Assembly: GCA_900142905.1 (NCBI GenBank)
Contig: FSRV01000001.1
Coordinates: forward strand, 2,232,001-2,296,000
Length of the DNA: 64,000 bases
Reading direction: 5' to 3'
Source: Burkholderia sp. GAS332
Lineage (GTDB): Bacteria; Pseudomonadota; Gammaproteobacteria; Burkholderiales; Burkholderiaceae
The notes below the pieces were generated by a model. The model saw only the letters and a list, made by a program, of their open reading frames with translations. It ran no database searches and was not told the DNA's origin. Shown here one piece after another: positions 54,612 through 63,244 of this stretch (position 1 is the stretch's first letter; the number at the start of each line of letters is the position of its first letter). The translations under genes were made by a program, and so were the position numbers.

Positions 54612-54651
54612 TACCAACGTCGAGCAATACCACCAACAACACAGGGGACCC
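54598..54651 (+). pseudogene. Remnant of the FitB/VapC toxin start
   Basis: TTG 54598 overlaps the antitoxin end and reads MYLIDTNV, the conserved start of PIN-domain toxins with the first catalytic Asp. After Val the sequence turns into EQYHQQHRGPS, not a toxin, and runs into the lipoprotein gene in the same frame. A deletion of the remaining toxin is the simple explanation. Confidence 0.6.
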
Positions 54652-54654
54652 AGC

Positions 54655-55095
54655 ATGCCGATGCGCCAGCACTTCCACTGCAAAGCCGCGCTGCTTGCGC
54701 TGGCTATCGCGTCGCTCGCCGGGTGCGCCTCGACGCCGGCCGAACCGGTCCCGTTCAAGGCGGTGCCGCAAGCGCGCATCGTCCAGCCCGGTTACACGCA
54801 GCCCGGAGCCGGACTGGTCACCGTCGACGTGCGGCGCGAACGTTCCCGCGACGTGATCGTGCGCTTCCGCGATGCCTTGGTGTATATCGACGGTGAGCAG
54901 GTCACCGATCTGATGAACGGCGAACATGTGGTCTTCTATCTGAGCCCGGGCGTGCATCGCATCGGTGTCTCCACGCAATTCGACCCGGTCGTGGAAATGC
55001 ACTTCACGGTGACAGCCGATACGCGCTATACGAACCGCGCGTCGGTCACCTTCGGCGAAGATCACCGCATCGCTTTGCGCAGGGTTGCCCGATAG
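54655..55095 (+). CDS. Hypothetical lipoprotein
   Basis: A 146-residue exported lipoprotein. The signal ends with lipobox LAGC (Cys about residue 24) after MPMRQHFHCKAALLALAIAS. The mature part is beta-rich (VTVDVRRERSRDVIVRFRDALVYIDGEQVTDLMNGEHVVFYLSPG) with the look of a small PEGA-like fold. ATG 54655 follows AGGGGA; the upstream open frame is the toxin remnant. Function unknown. Confidence 0.7.
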   Translation: MPMRQHFHCKAALLALAIASLAGCASTPAEPVPFKAVPQARIVQPGYTQPGAGLVTVDVRRERSRDVIVRFRDALVYIDGEQVTDLMNGEHVVFYLSPGVHRIGVSTQFDPVVEMHFTVTADTRYTNRASVTFGEDHRIALRRVAR

Positions 55096-55307
55096 CGCAG
55101 CACACGGTGCTGACAGCGCCGGATTGCGCCGGGCAACGCCAAACCGTATCCACCACCGCCGCAAGCAGGGTTTAACAATTGGCTACATGACGTTCACGCA
55201 TAGCCCTTAACATGGCGGCTGTTGTGTATTCGTTCATGCAGATCGGCCACCGGGCTTACGCACCGTGCGAAGCCGGCCGGTCTGTTCCGTTTTCAAGGTA
55301 ATCCAAC

Positions 55308-56285
55308 ATGCTGATCAATTGCGCCGCCTATCAGGACGGCCGGAAGCTGGGCGACATCGATATCGAGCACATCAGCGACTACGTGGCGCGGCCCGAGTGC
55401 TTCGTCTGGGTCGCGCTGAAAGACCCGGAGCCGGACGAGCTTGCCGTGATGAAAGACGAATTCGGCCTGCACGAACTGGCGATCGAAGATGCGCAAAACG
55501 GCCATCAGCGTCCAAAAATCGAGGAGTACGGCGAGTCGCTATTCGCCGTTATGCATACCGTGGAAATGGACGAAGCGGGCGAACTGCTGATCGGCGAGGT
55601 CGACGTGTTCGTGGGGCATAACTATGTGCTGTCGGTGCGACGCGGCACGCGCACCGGGTTCCAGAACGTTCGCGCCCGCTGCGAACGCGAGCCGCATTTG
55701 CTCAAGGAAGGCTCGGCGTTCGTGCTGTACGCGCTGGCGGACGACATCGTCGATCGCTATTTTCCGGTCATCGAGGCGATGAACACCGAGATCGAGGCAC
55801 TCGAAGACCGGATCTTCGAGCGCAATAATTCGGCGGCGTCGCGCGTGATCATTGAAGATCTGTACTCGTTGAAACGCCGCCTCGTGATCCTGCAACACCA
55901 CGTGACGCCATTGCAGGAAGCGATCGGCAAATTGACGGGCGGCCGCATTCCGAGCCTCTGCGAAGGCATGCAAGCCTATTTTCGCGACGTCTACGACCAC
56001 CTCCAGCGGATCGTCAAAACCATCGACGGCCGGCGCGAAATGGTCGTTACCGCGGTACAGGTCAATCTGGGGATGATCTCGCTGGCCGAAAGCGAGGTGA
56101 CCAAGCGGCTCGGCTCGTTTGCCGCGTTGTTCGCGGTACCGACCATGATCGCCGGTATCTACGGGATGAACTTCGAGGCCATCCCCGAGTTGCATTACAA
56201 GTTTGGCTATCCGATCTGTCTGGCCGTGATGCTGACCGTGGATGTGATCTTGTACTGGCGCTTCCGCAAGGCCGGCTGGCTTTGA
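55308..56285 (+). CDS. corA: CorA-family magnesium/cobalt transporter
   Basis: A 325-residue protein with a large cytoplasmic funnel domain followed by two C-terminal transmembrane helices. The signature YGMNFEAIPEL (about 285-295) lies at the end of the first helix and forms the pore entrance. The C-terminal part is LYWRFRKAGWL, as expected. It transports Mg2+ (also Co2+ or Ni2+) into the cell. The 212-bp upstream gap probably has the promoter; I saw no M-box. Confidence 0.9.
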   Translation: MLINCAAYQDGRKLGDIDIEHISDYVARPECFVWVALKDPEPDELAVMKDEFGLHELAIEDAQNGHQRPKIEEYGESLFAVMHTVEMDEAGELLIGEVDVFVGHNYVLSVRRGTRTGFQNVRARCEREPHLLKEGSAFVLYALADDIVDRYFPVIEAMNTEIEALEDRIFERNNSAASRVIIEDLYSLKRRLVILQHHVTPLQEAIGKLTGGRIPSLCEGMQAYFRDVYDHLQRIVKTIDGRREMVVTAVQVNLGMISLAESEVTKRLGSFAALFAVPTMIAGIYGMNFEAIPELHYKFGYPICLAVMLTVDVILYWRFRKAGWL

Positions 56286-56633
56286 CAAGCCGTTACCCCA
56301 TCGCTGCGCGTTGTTCCTGCTTGCACCGTGCGCAATAAAAGTCCAGCATAGGCGGCTCGCCGGCCGCAGAGCTTGCAGCCGGCGGTAAATCTGCCACGCA
56401 CGGACCGAGCGAGGGACCTTTGCCAACACGCAGCCTGCTGGTGCGCCTATGCGTCGCGCCGGGCCGAATTCATCGTGCGCATTGCATCGGCGCACTTCCT
56501 GCGCACCGATGCGCCGCAACACGGCGAATCGTTGACAGTCCAGACAGGGCGCGCTGAGAATAGGTCCCGCAAACGTTTGCGCTCAACGAATAATACGGCT
56601 CGACTGCGAGCCTGAAGAACCCTGGAGATAGGC
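56286..56633. promoter_or_regulatory. Promoter region of the sugar-binding protein gene with LacI-type operator
   Basis: Non-coding. TTGACA (56532-56537) is followed, 17 bp later, by TGAGAA/GAGAAT (56555-56561), a fair sigma-70 promoter. Immediately downstream lies the perfect palindrome CGCAAACGTTTGCG (56568-56581), a LacI/RbsR/PurR-type operator (central CG pair). The LacI regulator encoded at 57919 is the probable ligand-controlled repressor. The first part (56286-56500) has no recognisable feature. Confidence 0.7.
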
Positions 56634-57596
56634 ATGAGCCATCGCATTCGCCGCCGCATGCTGGCGGCCACTGTCCTTGTCACCGCCGCCGCCGTTTTGC
56701 CGTTTTCCTCCGCGTATGCGCAAACCGCGCCCGGCCATAAGCCGAAGGTCGCGCTGGTGATGAAGTCGCTCGCGAACGAGTTCTTCCTGACCATGGAAAA
56801 CGGCGCCAAGGACTACCAGAAACATAATGCCTCCCAGTTCGACCTGATCACCAACGGCATCAAGGACGAAACCGATACCGCAAACCAGATCCGGATCGTC
56901 GAACAGATGATCGTCTCGAAGGTCGATGCGATCGTGCTGGCGCCGGCTGACTCGAAGGCGCTGGTGCCGGTCGTCAAGAAGGCCGTCGATGCGGGCATCA
57001 TCGTCGTGAATATCGACAACCGGCTCGACCCGGACGTGCTCAAGTCGAAAGACCTGAACGTGCCGTTTGTTGGCCCGGATAACCGCAAGGGCGCGCGGAA
57101 GGTCGGCGATTACCTGGCCAAGAAACTGAAGGCAGGCGATGAAGTCGGCATTATCGAAGGCGTGTCGACCACCACCAACGCGCAACAACGCACCGCGGGC
57201 TTCAAGGATGCCATGCAGGCCGTCGGCGCCAAGGTCGTGTCCGTGCAGTCGGGCGATTGGGAAATCGACAAGGGCAACGCGGTGGCGTCGGCGATGCTCA
57301 ATGAGTATCCGAACCTGAAGGCGCTCCTGGCCGGCAACGACAATATGGCGATCGGCGCAGTCTCGGCCATTCGCGCGGCAGGCAAGCAGGGCAAAGTGCT
57401 GGTGGTCGGTTACGACAACATCAACGCGATCAAGCCGATGCTCAAGGACGGTCGCGTCCTTGCCACTGCCGACCAGTACGCCGCCAAGCAGGCCGTGTTC
57501 GGCATCGACACCGCGCTGAAGGCAATCAGCGAGCACAAGAAGCAGTCGCAGTTGTCCGGCGTGGTGGAAACGCCTTGCGACCTGGTGACCAAGTAG
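56634..57596 (+). CDS. Periplasmic sugar-binding protein (RbsB-like)
   Basis: A 320-residue secreted protein of the ribose/galactose-binding (Peripla_BP_4) family. The signal peptide ends near AYAQ (about residue 30). The mature part shows KVALVMKSLANEFFLTMENGAKDY, VSKVDAIVLAPADSKALV, DNDMAIGAVSAIRAAGK (in the form AGNDNMAIG) and VVGYDNINAIK. It captures a pentose-, hexose- or polyol-like ligand in the periplasm. The ATPase and permease genes usually next to such a gene are missing here, so the protein may serve transport encoded elsewhere or chemotaxis. Confidence 0.85.
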   Translation: MSHRIRRRMLAATVLVTAAAVLPFSSAYAQTAPGHKPKVALVMKSLANEFFLTMENGAKDYQKHNASQFDLITNGIKDETDTANQIRIVEQMIVSKVDAIVLAPADSKALVPVVKKAVDAGIIVVNIDNRLDPDVLKSKDLNVPFVGPDNRKGARKVGDYLAKKLKAGDEVGIIEGVSTTTNAQQRTAGFKDAMQAVGAKVVSVQSGDWEIDKGNAVASAMLNEYPNLKALLAGNDNMAIGAVSAIRAAGKQGKVLVVGYDNINAIKPMLKDGRVLATADQYAAKQAVFGIDTALKAISEHKKQSQLSGVVETPCDLVTK

Positions 57597-57918
57597 GCGT
57601 TGGGCAGTCAGTACCGAAGTGCGTGCCGCAAGAAGCACCGCGACACACCCAGGCACGCGGGTTCGCGCGCATGCCGCTGCATGCTGGATGCATGAAAAAA
57701 CACGTGAATCCGCGCCAATTCAATAAACGCTCAAGAAACGTCCTGCGCCGCCGTTAATTCCAGAGGTAAGCGACAAGGCCACCGGCACGCGGCGCAGCTT
57801 TGCGAATCAGTGCGATAAAAGCAAGTATTCATGGGTTTGGTCTGTCTTCGATGAAGACGTCCGGTGGGTCGCCAGGTGGCGTGGCCGGCGGGAACAACAG
57901 GCAGGAGAGCAACAGAAT
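57597..57918. other. Gap between the binding protein and LacI genes
   Basis: About 320 bp without a gene. It includes GCATGCCGCTGCATGCTGGATGCATG near 57668-57693 in overlapping dyads, which might fold weakly. The region before the LacI gene (57810-57910) ends with GGCAGGAGAGC, its ribosome binding site. No terminator is obvious. Confidence 0.35.
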
Positions 57919-58959
57919 ATGGCGACGATCAAGGATGTAGCGGCCGTGGCAGGCGTGTCGTTCACGACGGTATCGCACGTGGTGAACAACTCACGGCCGG
58001 TGTCGGCCGACGTGCGCGCGAAGGTCGAACACGCGATCCGTCAGCTTCACTATGTACCGTCGGCGGTGGCCCGTTCGCTCAAGGCGCGGGCGACGGCAAC
58101 GATCGGTCTGGTTGTGCCGAACAGCACGAACCCGTATTTCGCGGAGATGGCGCGCGGTATCGAGGATGGTTGCTCGCGCAACGGCTACTGCCTGTTCTTC
58201 TGCAATTCCGACGACGATCCGGCCAAGCAGCGTAATTATCTGCGCGTGCTGCAGGAAAAGCGCATCGACGGACTGATCGTCGCCTCCGCCGGCGACGACG
58301 CGGTGCTGGCGCAGACGCTCGCCGACGCCCGCGAGCCGCTGGTCGTTGTGGACCGCAATATCGAGGGCGTGAACGCGGACCTGGTGCAGATCGACCACGA
58401 GAAGGGCGGCTATCTTGCGACGCGTCATTTGCTCGAACTGGGGCACGTGCGGATCGGCTGCATCACCGGGCCCGTCAAGACGGCGGTGAGCGCCATGCGG
58501 GTGCACGGCTTCATCCGCGCGATGGCGGAGCGCGGTATCGAGATTCCGTCCGGGGCGATTGTCGAAAGCGATTTTTCGGGGGCGGGCGGCCATCGCGCGG
58601 CCGCACAGCTGTTCGACACCGTGAAGCCGTCGGCGATTTTTGCCGGCAACGATATGATGGGCATCGGCGCGTTGCGCGCCGCGGCGGAGCGCAATATCAG
58701 CGTGCCGCGCGACTGTTCGATCATCGGTTTCGACGATATCGAACTGGGGCGATTCACGTATCCGTCGCTCTCGACCGTGGGGCAGTCGGTCCGCGCGCTC
58801 GGCGATATGGCCGCGCAGACCTTGATCGAGCGCATCGCCGGGACGTCGTCGGGCAATCCGCGCGCGCCGGGCCGCCGGCGTGTCGTGTCGCCGCGCCTGA
58901 TCGTGCGCGAATCGACCGCGACATGGGCTGGCGCGGCGAGGCGCGATCTGGCAGCCTGA
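57919..58959 (+). CDS. LacI-family regulator (RbsR-like)
   Basis: A 346-residue repressor. The HTH is TIKDVAAVAGVSFTTVSHVVNNSRPVS (about 3-29), followed by the hinge LHYVPSAVARSLK. The ligand domain starts TIGLVVPNSTNPYFAEMARGIEDG. The closest types are RbsR and PurR. It lies 323 bp downstream of the sugar-binding protein gene and probably binds CGCAAACGTTTGCG before that gene; its ligand would be the sugar. ATG 57919 follows AGGAGAGC. Confidence 0.85.
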   Translation: MATIKDVAAVAGVSFTTVSHVVNNSRPVSADVRAKVEHAIRQLHYVPSAVARSLKARATATIGLVVPNSTNPYFAEMARGIEDGCSRNGYCLFFCNSDDDPAKQRNYLRVLQEKRIDGLIVASAGDDAVLAQTLADAREPLVVVDRNIEGVNADLVQIDHEKGGYLATRHLLELGHVRIGCITGPVKTAVSAMRVHGFIRAMAERGIEIPSGAIVESDFSGAGGHRAAAQLFDTVKPSAIFAGNDMMGIGALRAAAERNISVPRDCSIIGFDDIELGRFTYPSLSTVGQSVRALGDMAAQTLIERIAGTSSGNPRAPGRRRVVSPRLIVRESTATWAGAARRDLAA

Positions 58960-59511
58960 TGTCAGGCACTGCCTTGCCGGGCGCGAGCGGAAAGGCTTGA
59001 CGTCCGGTCGTTCGTGCCGCTTCTGCGCGCCGCTGAGCGTGCGCCAAAGCCGGGCGCAGAGTCGGGTGCCAAAGCCGGGTGCGCAAGCTTTGCGCCCGTC
59101 ACTGCGGTACGCGCCAAGCTGACCCGGTTCCATGCTGTGTCCGAGCTCCGCTTCCTCAAAGCCGATCGACAGCGCTCATCAGAGCGTCGCTGCCTTCCCG
59201 GCAGTCGACCTTTCCGGCTGAGCCTGCCTTTTACGCCCTCGTTTTGCCGCAGAGGCCGTTCAAACTCAATTCCCTGAATGCCCGACACACTGCGTGATTT
59301 TCGCGCGGCCGACGTCTGTCGGCATTTTGTAATTTCTACCAATTCCTTACAACGTCTTTCTTCATACCATATAAGACCTTCAAGTATGCAGATGGAATGC
59401 CGTAAACCTCAGTATTAGAGCGCGGTTTCAAATCAGCGCCATGCACGCAGACGCCACACGTTACCCCGCGCTGCGCCCGCAGCCTCTCATTTGCTAAGTA
59501 CAGGAACAAGC
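58960..59511. other. Non-coding region before the chemoreceptor gene
   Basis: A 552-bp interval. It has the repeat-like words GCCAAAGCCGGG (59043 and 59069) and a hairpin-like stretch GGTGCGCAAGCTTTGCGCC near 59077-59095. No credible gene is present; small frames here are not supported. The end before 59500 is AT-richer (TACCATATAAGACCTTCAAG near 59365) and may hold the promoter of the receptor gene. I could not convince myself of a flagellar sigma-28 promoter. Confidence 0.4.
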
Positions 59512-61275
59512 ATGTTGAACAAAGGCATCACGATCAAGGCGCGGATTGGCCTCACGATGGCTTTTCTCGCCGCGCTGCTAGTCGCCATTGGCGTTTTCGG
59601 TCTGTTCGGCATGAGCCGTTCGAACGACGCTTACCAGGACACGTTCACTAACGCTATGCCGAGTGCGGTCGATATCGGCAACGCCGAGCTCTTTGCGGCG
59701 CGCGAGCGCTTGGCGCTCGACCGGGCCGCGTTCATGGCCGGCACGCCCGATGTCGCGTCGACGCTCGAGCGCGCGCGTTCGATGCGCACCACGTCCGACA
59801 TGTGGTGGAAGAAGTATATGGACCTGCCGCGCGACGCCGACGAAGACCGTCTCGCGCAGGACGTTATCGCCAAACGTGACGCGCTGCATCAGCAATTGGA
59901 TCTGTTTTCGTCAACGATAGCGGCGAACGACCAGACCAAGATCGTCGACAACGCCAAGCATCTGCAGGAGACGTACAACGATCTCGCCACCGCCGACGAC
60001 GCGCTGCGCAAGTTCCAGTTCGTATCGGCCAAGCAAGGTTACGACTCCGCGCAAAACAGCTTCGAAGTGTTCCGCACGGTGAGCGCAGTCGCCCTGCTGG
60101 TCGGCGTGCTCGCCGCCGTAATGTCCTACCTGACGTTGAGCCGCGCGATTGCCCGTCCGCTCGACGCAGCCCTGGGTCATTTCGACGAGATCTCCGCGGG
60201 CGATCTGCGCCGCCCGGTCGTGATCACCTCGCGCGACGAAATGGGGCAGTTGCTTGAAGGCATCGCCAAAATGCAGCGCAGTCTCACCGAAACGGTGCGT
60301 ACGGTGCGCAGCGGCAGTGAATCGATCGCGACGGCCACGCGCCAGATCGCGGCCGGCAATATCGACCTGTCCTCGCGCACGGAAGAGCAGGCGTCGGCCC
60401 TGCAGGAAACCGCATCGAGCATGGAAGAGCTGACCGGCACGGTCAAGCAGAACGCCGACAACGCCCGCCAGGCGAGCTCGCTCGCGGCCAATGCGTCGGA
60501 GATCGCCAACAAGGGCAGCGCGGTGGTCGGCCAGGTGGTCGGCACGATGGGCGATATCAATCAGAGCTCGGCGAAGATTGCCGACATCATCTCGATCATC
60601 GAAGGCATTGCGTTCCAGACCAACATCCTGGCCCTGAATGCGGCCGTGGAAGCCGCGCGAGCCGGCGAAGAAGGACGCGGGTTCGCGGTGGTGGCCGGTG
60701 AAGTGCGCAGCCTCGCGCAGCGTTCGTCGGCGGCGGCCAAGGAAATCAAGGAATTGATCGACACCTCGGTGGAGCGCGTGCAGTCCGGCTCGGCGCTGGT
60801 CGACGAAGCCGGCCGCACGATGACCGAGATCATCGGCGCGGTGCAGCGCGTGACCGACATCATGGGCGAGATCGCGGCGGCCTCGGAAGAGCAAAGCAGC
60901 GGCATCGACCAGGTGGCGCGCGCGGTCACGCAGATGGACGAAGTCACACAGCAAAATGCCGCGCTGGTGGAAGAAGCCGCTGCGGCAGCGTCTTCACTCG
61001 AAGATCAGGCCGGCAAGCTGCGCACCGCGGTCGCGGTGTTCCAGCTCGAAGAAAGCGGTTTCAAGGCGCCCGTGAGCGCGGCGCCGAAGCGCGTGGCCGC
61101 GCCGGCTCGCCCGATAGCGGCGCGTAAGGTGTCACAACCCGCGTCACACGCCGCTGCGCAGCCCGCCAGGGCCTCTGCGGCACCTGCAGCCACGCCGGCC
61201 GCCGCCGCGCCGACGAGAACACCGGCCAAAGCAACGGCCAGCGCCGGCAGCGATCAGGATTGGGAAACCTTCTGA
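59512..61275 (+). CDS. Methyl-accepting chemotaxis receptor (Tar/Tsr type)
   Basis: A 587-residue inner-membrane receptor. TM1 lies at about 11-32, a four-helix-type periplasmic domain at about 35-190, and TM2 at about 192-212. A HAMP domain ([25 protein letters not shown]) and the signalling coiled coil follow, with [32 protein letters not shown] at the tip. Two methylation-helix regions flank it. The C-terminus ends DWETF, the CheR/CheB docking pentapeptide, after an Ala/Pro-rich linker. ATG 59512 follows CAGGAACA; the frame extends 7 codons to a TTG. It may sense the ligand of the orphan binding protein nearby (inference). Confidence 0.88.
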   Translation: MLNKGITIKARIGLTMAFLAALLVAIGVFGLFGMSRSNDAYQDTFTNAMPSAVDIGNAELFAARERLALDRAAFMAGTPDVASTLERARSMRTTSDMWWKKYMDLPRDADEDRLAQDVIAKRDALHQQLDLFSSTIAANDQTKIVDNAKHLQETYNDLATADDALRKFQFVSAKQGYDSAQNSFEVFRTVSAVALLVGVLAAVMSYLTLSRAIARPLDAALGHFDEISAGDLRRPVVITSRDEMGQLLEGIAKMQRSLTETVRTVRSGSESIATATRQIAAGNIDLSSRTEEQASALQETASSMEELTGTVKQNADNARQASSLAANASEIANKGSAVVGQVVGTMGDINQSSAKIADIISIIEGIAFQTNILALNAAVEAARAGEEGRGFAVVAGEVRSLAQRSSAAAKEIKELIDTSVERVQSGSALVDEAGRTMTEIIGAVQRVTDIMGEIAAASEEQSSGIDQVARAVTQMDEVTQQNAALVEEAAAAASSLEDQAGKLRTAVAVFQLEESGFKAPVSAAPKRVAAPARPIAARKVSQPASHAAAQPARASAAPAATPAAAAPTRTPAKATASAGSDQDWETF

Positions 61276-61370
61276 TCGGTGATGACAGCGGGCATCACGT
61301 TGCAACATTCGTTCCCGGTGATGCGTCAGATGGAACCACGCTTGTGCGGATCGGTCGCATACGCATAACG

Positions 61371-61410
61371 ACAAAGACCGCGATTGCGTATGCAACCGCG
61401 GTCTTTTTTC
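61371..61410 (+). terminator. Intrinsic terminator after the chemoreceptor gene
   Basis: A perfect 10-bp stem AAAGACCGCG/CGCGGTCTTT (61373-61382 with 61397-61406) followed by TTTC. It lies 96 bp after the stop. Confidence 0.85.
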
Positions 61411-61618
61411 ATGGTTTGCGGACTAAGTCACGTTCATGAACGTTGTCCACGCCCTGGCGAGCGTCGCGATCCGGTACATTGACGGGCGCGACTACGGCTT
61501 GCATCGGTAACCTCGCCGCTGCAGGCTGTCAGCGCGCGGACCGTGAGCCCGCTATCTTCAACTGCTGCAACTCAGCGCGGCAACCTGCCGCTCAACGCGC
61601 CAGCCATAAAGGACCGAC
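61411..61618. other. Upstream region of the hydratase gene
   Basis: About 208 bp without a gene (the whole gap after the receptor gene is 343 bp). GTAACCTCGCC and similar sequences offer no clear promoter; CATAAAGGACCG before ATG 61619 contains the ribosome binding site AAAGGA. Confidence 0.35.
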
Positions 61619-62380
61619 ATGACGCCATACGACCTCGCGCACCGCCTCGTCGAAGCCCGCCGGCAGCATCGCCCGATCGATGCGCCTCCACCCGACAGCC
61701 TGCCGCCTGACGCGGCAACCGCGTACGCGATCCAGCAGGCCGTCATTGTGGGCCTCGGCGACTCGACGGGGGCGTGGAAGATCGGTGCCAGAGCACCGGG
61801 CGGGGCCGCCGCGGGCGCGCCGATTCCGGCTTCGCTGGTCCTGCCGTCGCCCGCGCGGGTGGCCCATACCGGCTTCTTCCGGGTGCTGGTGGAGCTGGAG
61901 ATCGCCTTTCGTTTCGCCGAGGCGATCGAGCCGCGCGGCCGGGCTTATGCGCGCGACGAGGTGCTCTCGAAGGTCGGTGTCGTGCTGCCGACCATCGAGA
62001 TCGTCGATAGCCGGTTTACCGAATGGCCCAATGTCGCACCCCTTGCGCAACTGGCCGACGCACAGAACAACGGCGCCTTGATCACGGGGCATCCGGTCGC
62101 CTATGCGGGCCTCGCCCGCGGCTTCGATTTCGTATCGCCCGAACTGGAACTGAGTTTCAACGGCGATTCGCTGGTGCCGGAAGCCACCGGTAATCCGGCC
62201 GGCGATCCGCGTGAACTGCTGGTGTGGTTCGTCAACCATTGCGCCGCCATGGGCATTACCATCGAGCCGGAATGGACGCTCACCACCGGTTCGTACGTCG
62301 GTGCGCACAATGTGGACAAGCCGGGCATCGTACGCGGCCACATCGACGGTCTCGGGGAAGTGGAGATTGAACTGACCTGA
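61619..62380 (+). CDS. 2-keto-4-pentenoate hydratase-like enzyme (MhpD/FAH family)
   Basis: A 253-residue cytosolic enzyme of the MhpD/XylJ hydratase group. Characteristic sequences are AIQQAVIVGLGDSTGAWKIGA, LVELEIAFRFAEAIEPRG (metal-ligand Glu pair expected in LEIAFRF) and IEIVDSRFTEW. The C-terminal TTGSYVGAHNVDKPG is typical. It would add water to 2-hydroxypenta-2,4-dienoate in meta-cleavage of aromatics, or act as a related decarboxylase. Other meta-pathway genes are not near, so the physiological role is open. No neighbouring partner is seen. Confidence 0.8.
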   Translation: MTPYDLAHRLVEARRQHRPIDAPPPDSLPPDAATAYAIQQAVIVGLGDSTGAWKIGARAPGGAAAGAPIPASLVLPSPARVAHTGFFRVLVELEIAFRFAEAIEPRGRAYARDEVLSKVGVVLPTIEIVDSRFTEWPNVAPLAQLADAQNNGALITGHPVAYAGLARGFDFVSPELELSFNGDSLVPEATGNPAGDPRELLVWFVNHCAAMGITIEPEWTLTTGSYVGAHNVDKPGIVRGHIDGLGEVEIELT

Positions 62381-63244
62381 GCGTGTCACCGCGTATTTGT
62401 AACGGCGCGGTTGTCACCGCCCGGCTGTAACGATCCGGCTGTAACGGTCCAGCTGTAACGGTCCATTACGAAGCTTCAAGCAAACGGCTGCCTGCGGGCG
62501 GCCGTTTTACATTTGCGGCATCCGCGCTGGCTGCTTTGCCGTATACACCTATGAAGCAGACCATGGCGCGGCCGTGATCCAGTTATACGTGCGGCTAACC
62601 ATACCGCCGACGCGGTTAATAAAAAAGGTCCGGTGTGAGCGGCAAGCGCGTGGCGCTCCACTGCACCCAATGTGAAATGACACGGAACAAAACCGCCGGC
62701 GCATTGACGAACCGCTTGATGATGCGCCGGTGAACAGCGCCTCAGGTCCGCACGGTGAACAAACATGTAACACAGCGCGTGTTGCTGTAGACCGAATGGC
62801 GATGCCGCGCGTTGATCAAAAAAGTACCAGGGCACAGGTAAACGCATAACGTCCGACCTCGATGCAACAAAGTGTGCGCGTGCAGACATGCCGTCCGGTG
62901 CAGCAGTGAGATTGTTCGACGAACAAGACGATTCGTGTAACGGAGCATGACGCGCTGTGCTGAGCAGCACGGCAAGCAAGAGGATGCCGCCAGAATAGGA
63001 CGGCGTTGGAGAGGCAGCAACGTGGCCCTGCAAGCGCTGCGCAATCGTTGTGATGCGAGCGCAAAATTGTAGGTGAGCGAATCTGTGATTCCAAGTGATG
63101 AATGTCGGGAGGCGGGTACGGCGCGATTTTCGCAACGTAGTTCGTGAAAAAAAATTTAAAAGGGTTTAGGATGAATTCGAGCGATGTCGTTTCCGAATAG
63201 CGCGCCGCGCACGACATCGGTCTAGACTTCGGCGAGGAGGTAGC
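62381..63244. other. Long non-coding region before prkA
   Basis: A region of 864 bp. 62421-62466 has three diverged 14-bp units of the type CCGGCTGTAACGGT. A terminator hairpin AAACGGC...GCCGTTT (62482-62508) followed by TTAC stops the hydratase transcript. The rest up to 63244 is without a supported gene; the minus-strand frames at 62476-63135 and 62816-63526 are rejected. The AT-rich stretch GTGAAAAAAAATTTAAAAGG (63143-63162) probably belongs to the prkA promoter, followed by the ribosome binding site GAGGAGG. Confidence 0.5.
62482..62510 (+). terminator. Terminator after the hydratase gene
   Basis: Stem AAACGGC/GCCGTTT (62482-62488 with 62501-62507) with a 12-base GC-rich loop that can extend the pairing, followed by TTAC. 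It lies 102 bp after the stop codon. Confidence 0.7.

Noticed and set aside
58960..59500. Small frames before the chemoreceptor gene (for example 59014-59277)
   Set aside because: Arg/Pro-rich chance frames without ribosome binding sites.
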